Below are positions 5,960 through 6,565 of a stretch of 6,565 nt of DNA, one piece after another. Under the pieces are notes generated by a model. It ran no database searches and was not told the DNA's origin. It saw only the letters and a program-made list of their open reading frames with translations. This DNA is from Candidatus Krumholzibacteriia bacterium. GTDB lineage: Bacteria; Krumholzibacteriota; Krumholzibacteriia; LZORAL124-64-63. The position numbers were made by a program, and so were the translations under genes. How positions within the stretch are numbered: position 1 is the first letter of the stretch; every line of letters begins with the position of its first letter. The DNA is taken from contig JALUJS010000657.1 of the NCBI GenBank assembly GCA_027056825.1, positions 1 through 6,565 on the forward strand, given 5' to 3'.

Positions 5960-6565
5960 ATGAGCCAGGACCGTGAGCTGAACCTCGCCCTCTTCATCGA
6001 TTTCGACAACGTGGCCCTGGGGGCGCGGGACGCGAGGCAGCGCTTCGACATCAAGCTCCTCATGCACCGGGTGCTGGAAAAGGGGAAGGTCATCGTCAAG
6101 CGGGCCTACGCGGACTGGCACTATTACAAGGAGCACATGAACGCCCTGCACGAGGCGGCCATCGAGCTCATCGAGGTGCCCATGCCCCGCATCTCCGGCA
6201 AGAACAGCGCCGACATCAAGATGGTCGTCGACGCCATGGACCTGTGCTACTCCAAGGACCACATCGATGCTTTCGTGCTGGTCACCGGGGATTCCGATTT
6301 CTCTCCCCTGGTGTCCAAGCTGCGGGAGAACGACAAGCGCGTCATCGGCATCGGCATGAAGAACAGCAGCAGCAAGCTGCTGATCGGCAACTGCGACGAG
6401 TTCATCTTCTACGACGACATCTACCGCCAGGTGCGCGGCAACCGGGCGCGCCATGTGCCCGGAATCCCGGGCGAGAAGGGCGAGCTGTACGGTTTCCTCG
6501 TGGAGACCGTCCAGAGCCTGCTGCAGGAGAGCCGGGGAGCGCTCTATGGCTCCCTGATCAAGGAC
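5960..6565 (+). CDS. NYN-domain (LabA/DUF88-type) putative ribonuclease with C-terminal OST-HTH/LOTUS domain, partial
   Basis: The frame runs from ATG 5960 for 202 codons to the window end without a stop, so the C-terminus is missing. GGGAG (5950-5954) lies 5 nt before the start. Residues 8-155 form a NYN (PIN-like) domain with the acidic residues expected for metal-dependent RNA cleavage: Asp14 and Asp16 in FIDFDNV, Asp85 in KNSADIKMVVDAMD (81-94), and Asp111 and Asp113 in VTGDSDFSPLV (108-118). After a short Gly/Pro/Arg linker (160-174), residues 176-202 (LYGFLVETVQSLLQ through GALYGSLIKD) match the first helices of an OST-HTH/LOTUS RNA-binding domain, the usual partner of this NYN type. 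The predicted role is RNA cleavage or RNA-targeted control in the cytoplasm; the substrate is unknown. It is divergent from the M29 gene. The NYN call is firm. The LOTUS call rests on the visible 27 residues. Confidence 0.88.
   Translation, partial: MSQDRELNLALFIDFDNVALGARDARQRFDIKLLMHRVLEKGKVIVKRAYADWHYYKEHMNALHEAAIELIEVPMPRISGKNSADIKMVVDAMDLCYSKDHIDAFVLVTGDSDFSPLVSKLRENDKRVIGIGMKNSSSKLLIGNCDEFIFYDDIYRQVRGNRARHVPGIPGEKGELYGFLVETVQSLLQESRGALYGSLIKD

Noticed and set aside
4644..5960. A 438-codon minus-strand frame overlapping the M29 gene
   Set aside because: Its translation is Arg/Gly/Pro-rich without motifs, while the other frame carries the M29 metal-binding residues and a proper ribosome binding site.
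5957..6454. A 165-codon minus-strand frame opposite the NYN gene
   Set aside because: The composition is Val/Asp/His-rich with no known motif. The plus strand has the full NYN signature and a good ribosome binding site.
1..6565. Searched by eye for tRNA or rRNA genes, CRISPR repeats, IS ends or integrase genes and toxin-antitoxin pairs
   Set aside because: No direct repeats, transposase motifs, cloverleaf-like segments or small paired genes were seen. Base composition looks even apart from the short intergenic gaps.

Overview
This is a GC-rich bacterial window with tightly packed genes. It holds four complete or near-complete housekeeping or signalling genes and two that run off the edges. 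A lipoprotein with a classic lipobox points to a diderm-type or otherwise lipoprotein-rich bacterium. The kinase/receiver pair resembles those of Desulfovibrio-like and other former Deltaproteobacteria, and the LppM-like lipoprotein and NYN-LOTUS protein would also fit an uncultured GC-rich phylum. The taxon cannot be fixed from the sequence alone. No tRNA, rRNA, CRISPR array, insertion sequence or phage gene was seen.

Layout. (1) Positions 1-653, minus strand: a secreted LppM-like lipoprotein, cut off by the window start. (2) 654-782: a divergent intergenic region with a 20-bp imperfect inverted repeat that overlaps weak promoter-like elements on both strands. (3) 783-2144, plus strand: phosphomannomutase ManB/CpsG, complete. 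(4) 2151-4115, minus strand: a soluble PAS-PAS histidine kinase with an unusual N-terminal Rossmann-like domain. Its gene ends only 6 bp from the end of manB, which faces it. (5) 4081-4581, minus strand: a receiver-only response regulator whose 3' end overlaps the kinase start. (6) 4673-5836, minus strand: an M29-family (aminopeptidase T-like) metallohydrolase. (7) 5837-5959: a second divergent intergenic region. (8) 5960 to the window end, plus strand: a NYN-domain putative ribonuclease that enters an OST-HTH/LOTUS domain where the window stops.

How the genes fit together. The regulator and kinase are almost certainly one translationally coupled two-component system. The kinase has no membrane segments, so it should sense a cytoplasmic signal through its Rossmann-like and PAS domains. 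The regulator has no DNA-binding domain, so its output is unknown. The M29 gene lies upstream on the same strand and may be co-transcribed, but a promoter-like TTGACA element in the 91-bp gap suggests the kinase pair can also be expressed alone. ManB makes mannose-1-phosphate for GDP-mannose and shows no functional link to its neighbours. The most notable items are the NYN-LOTUS protein (MARF1-like architecture in a bacterium), the Rossmann-headed kinase paired with an outputless receiver, and the palindrome in the divergent region ahead of manB.
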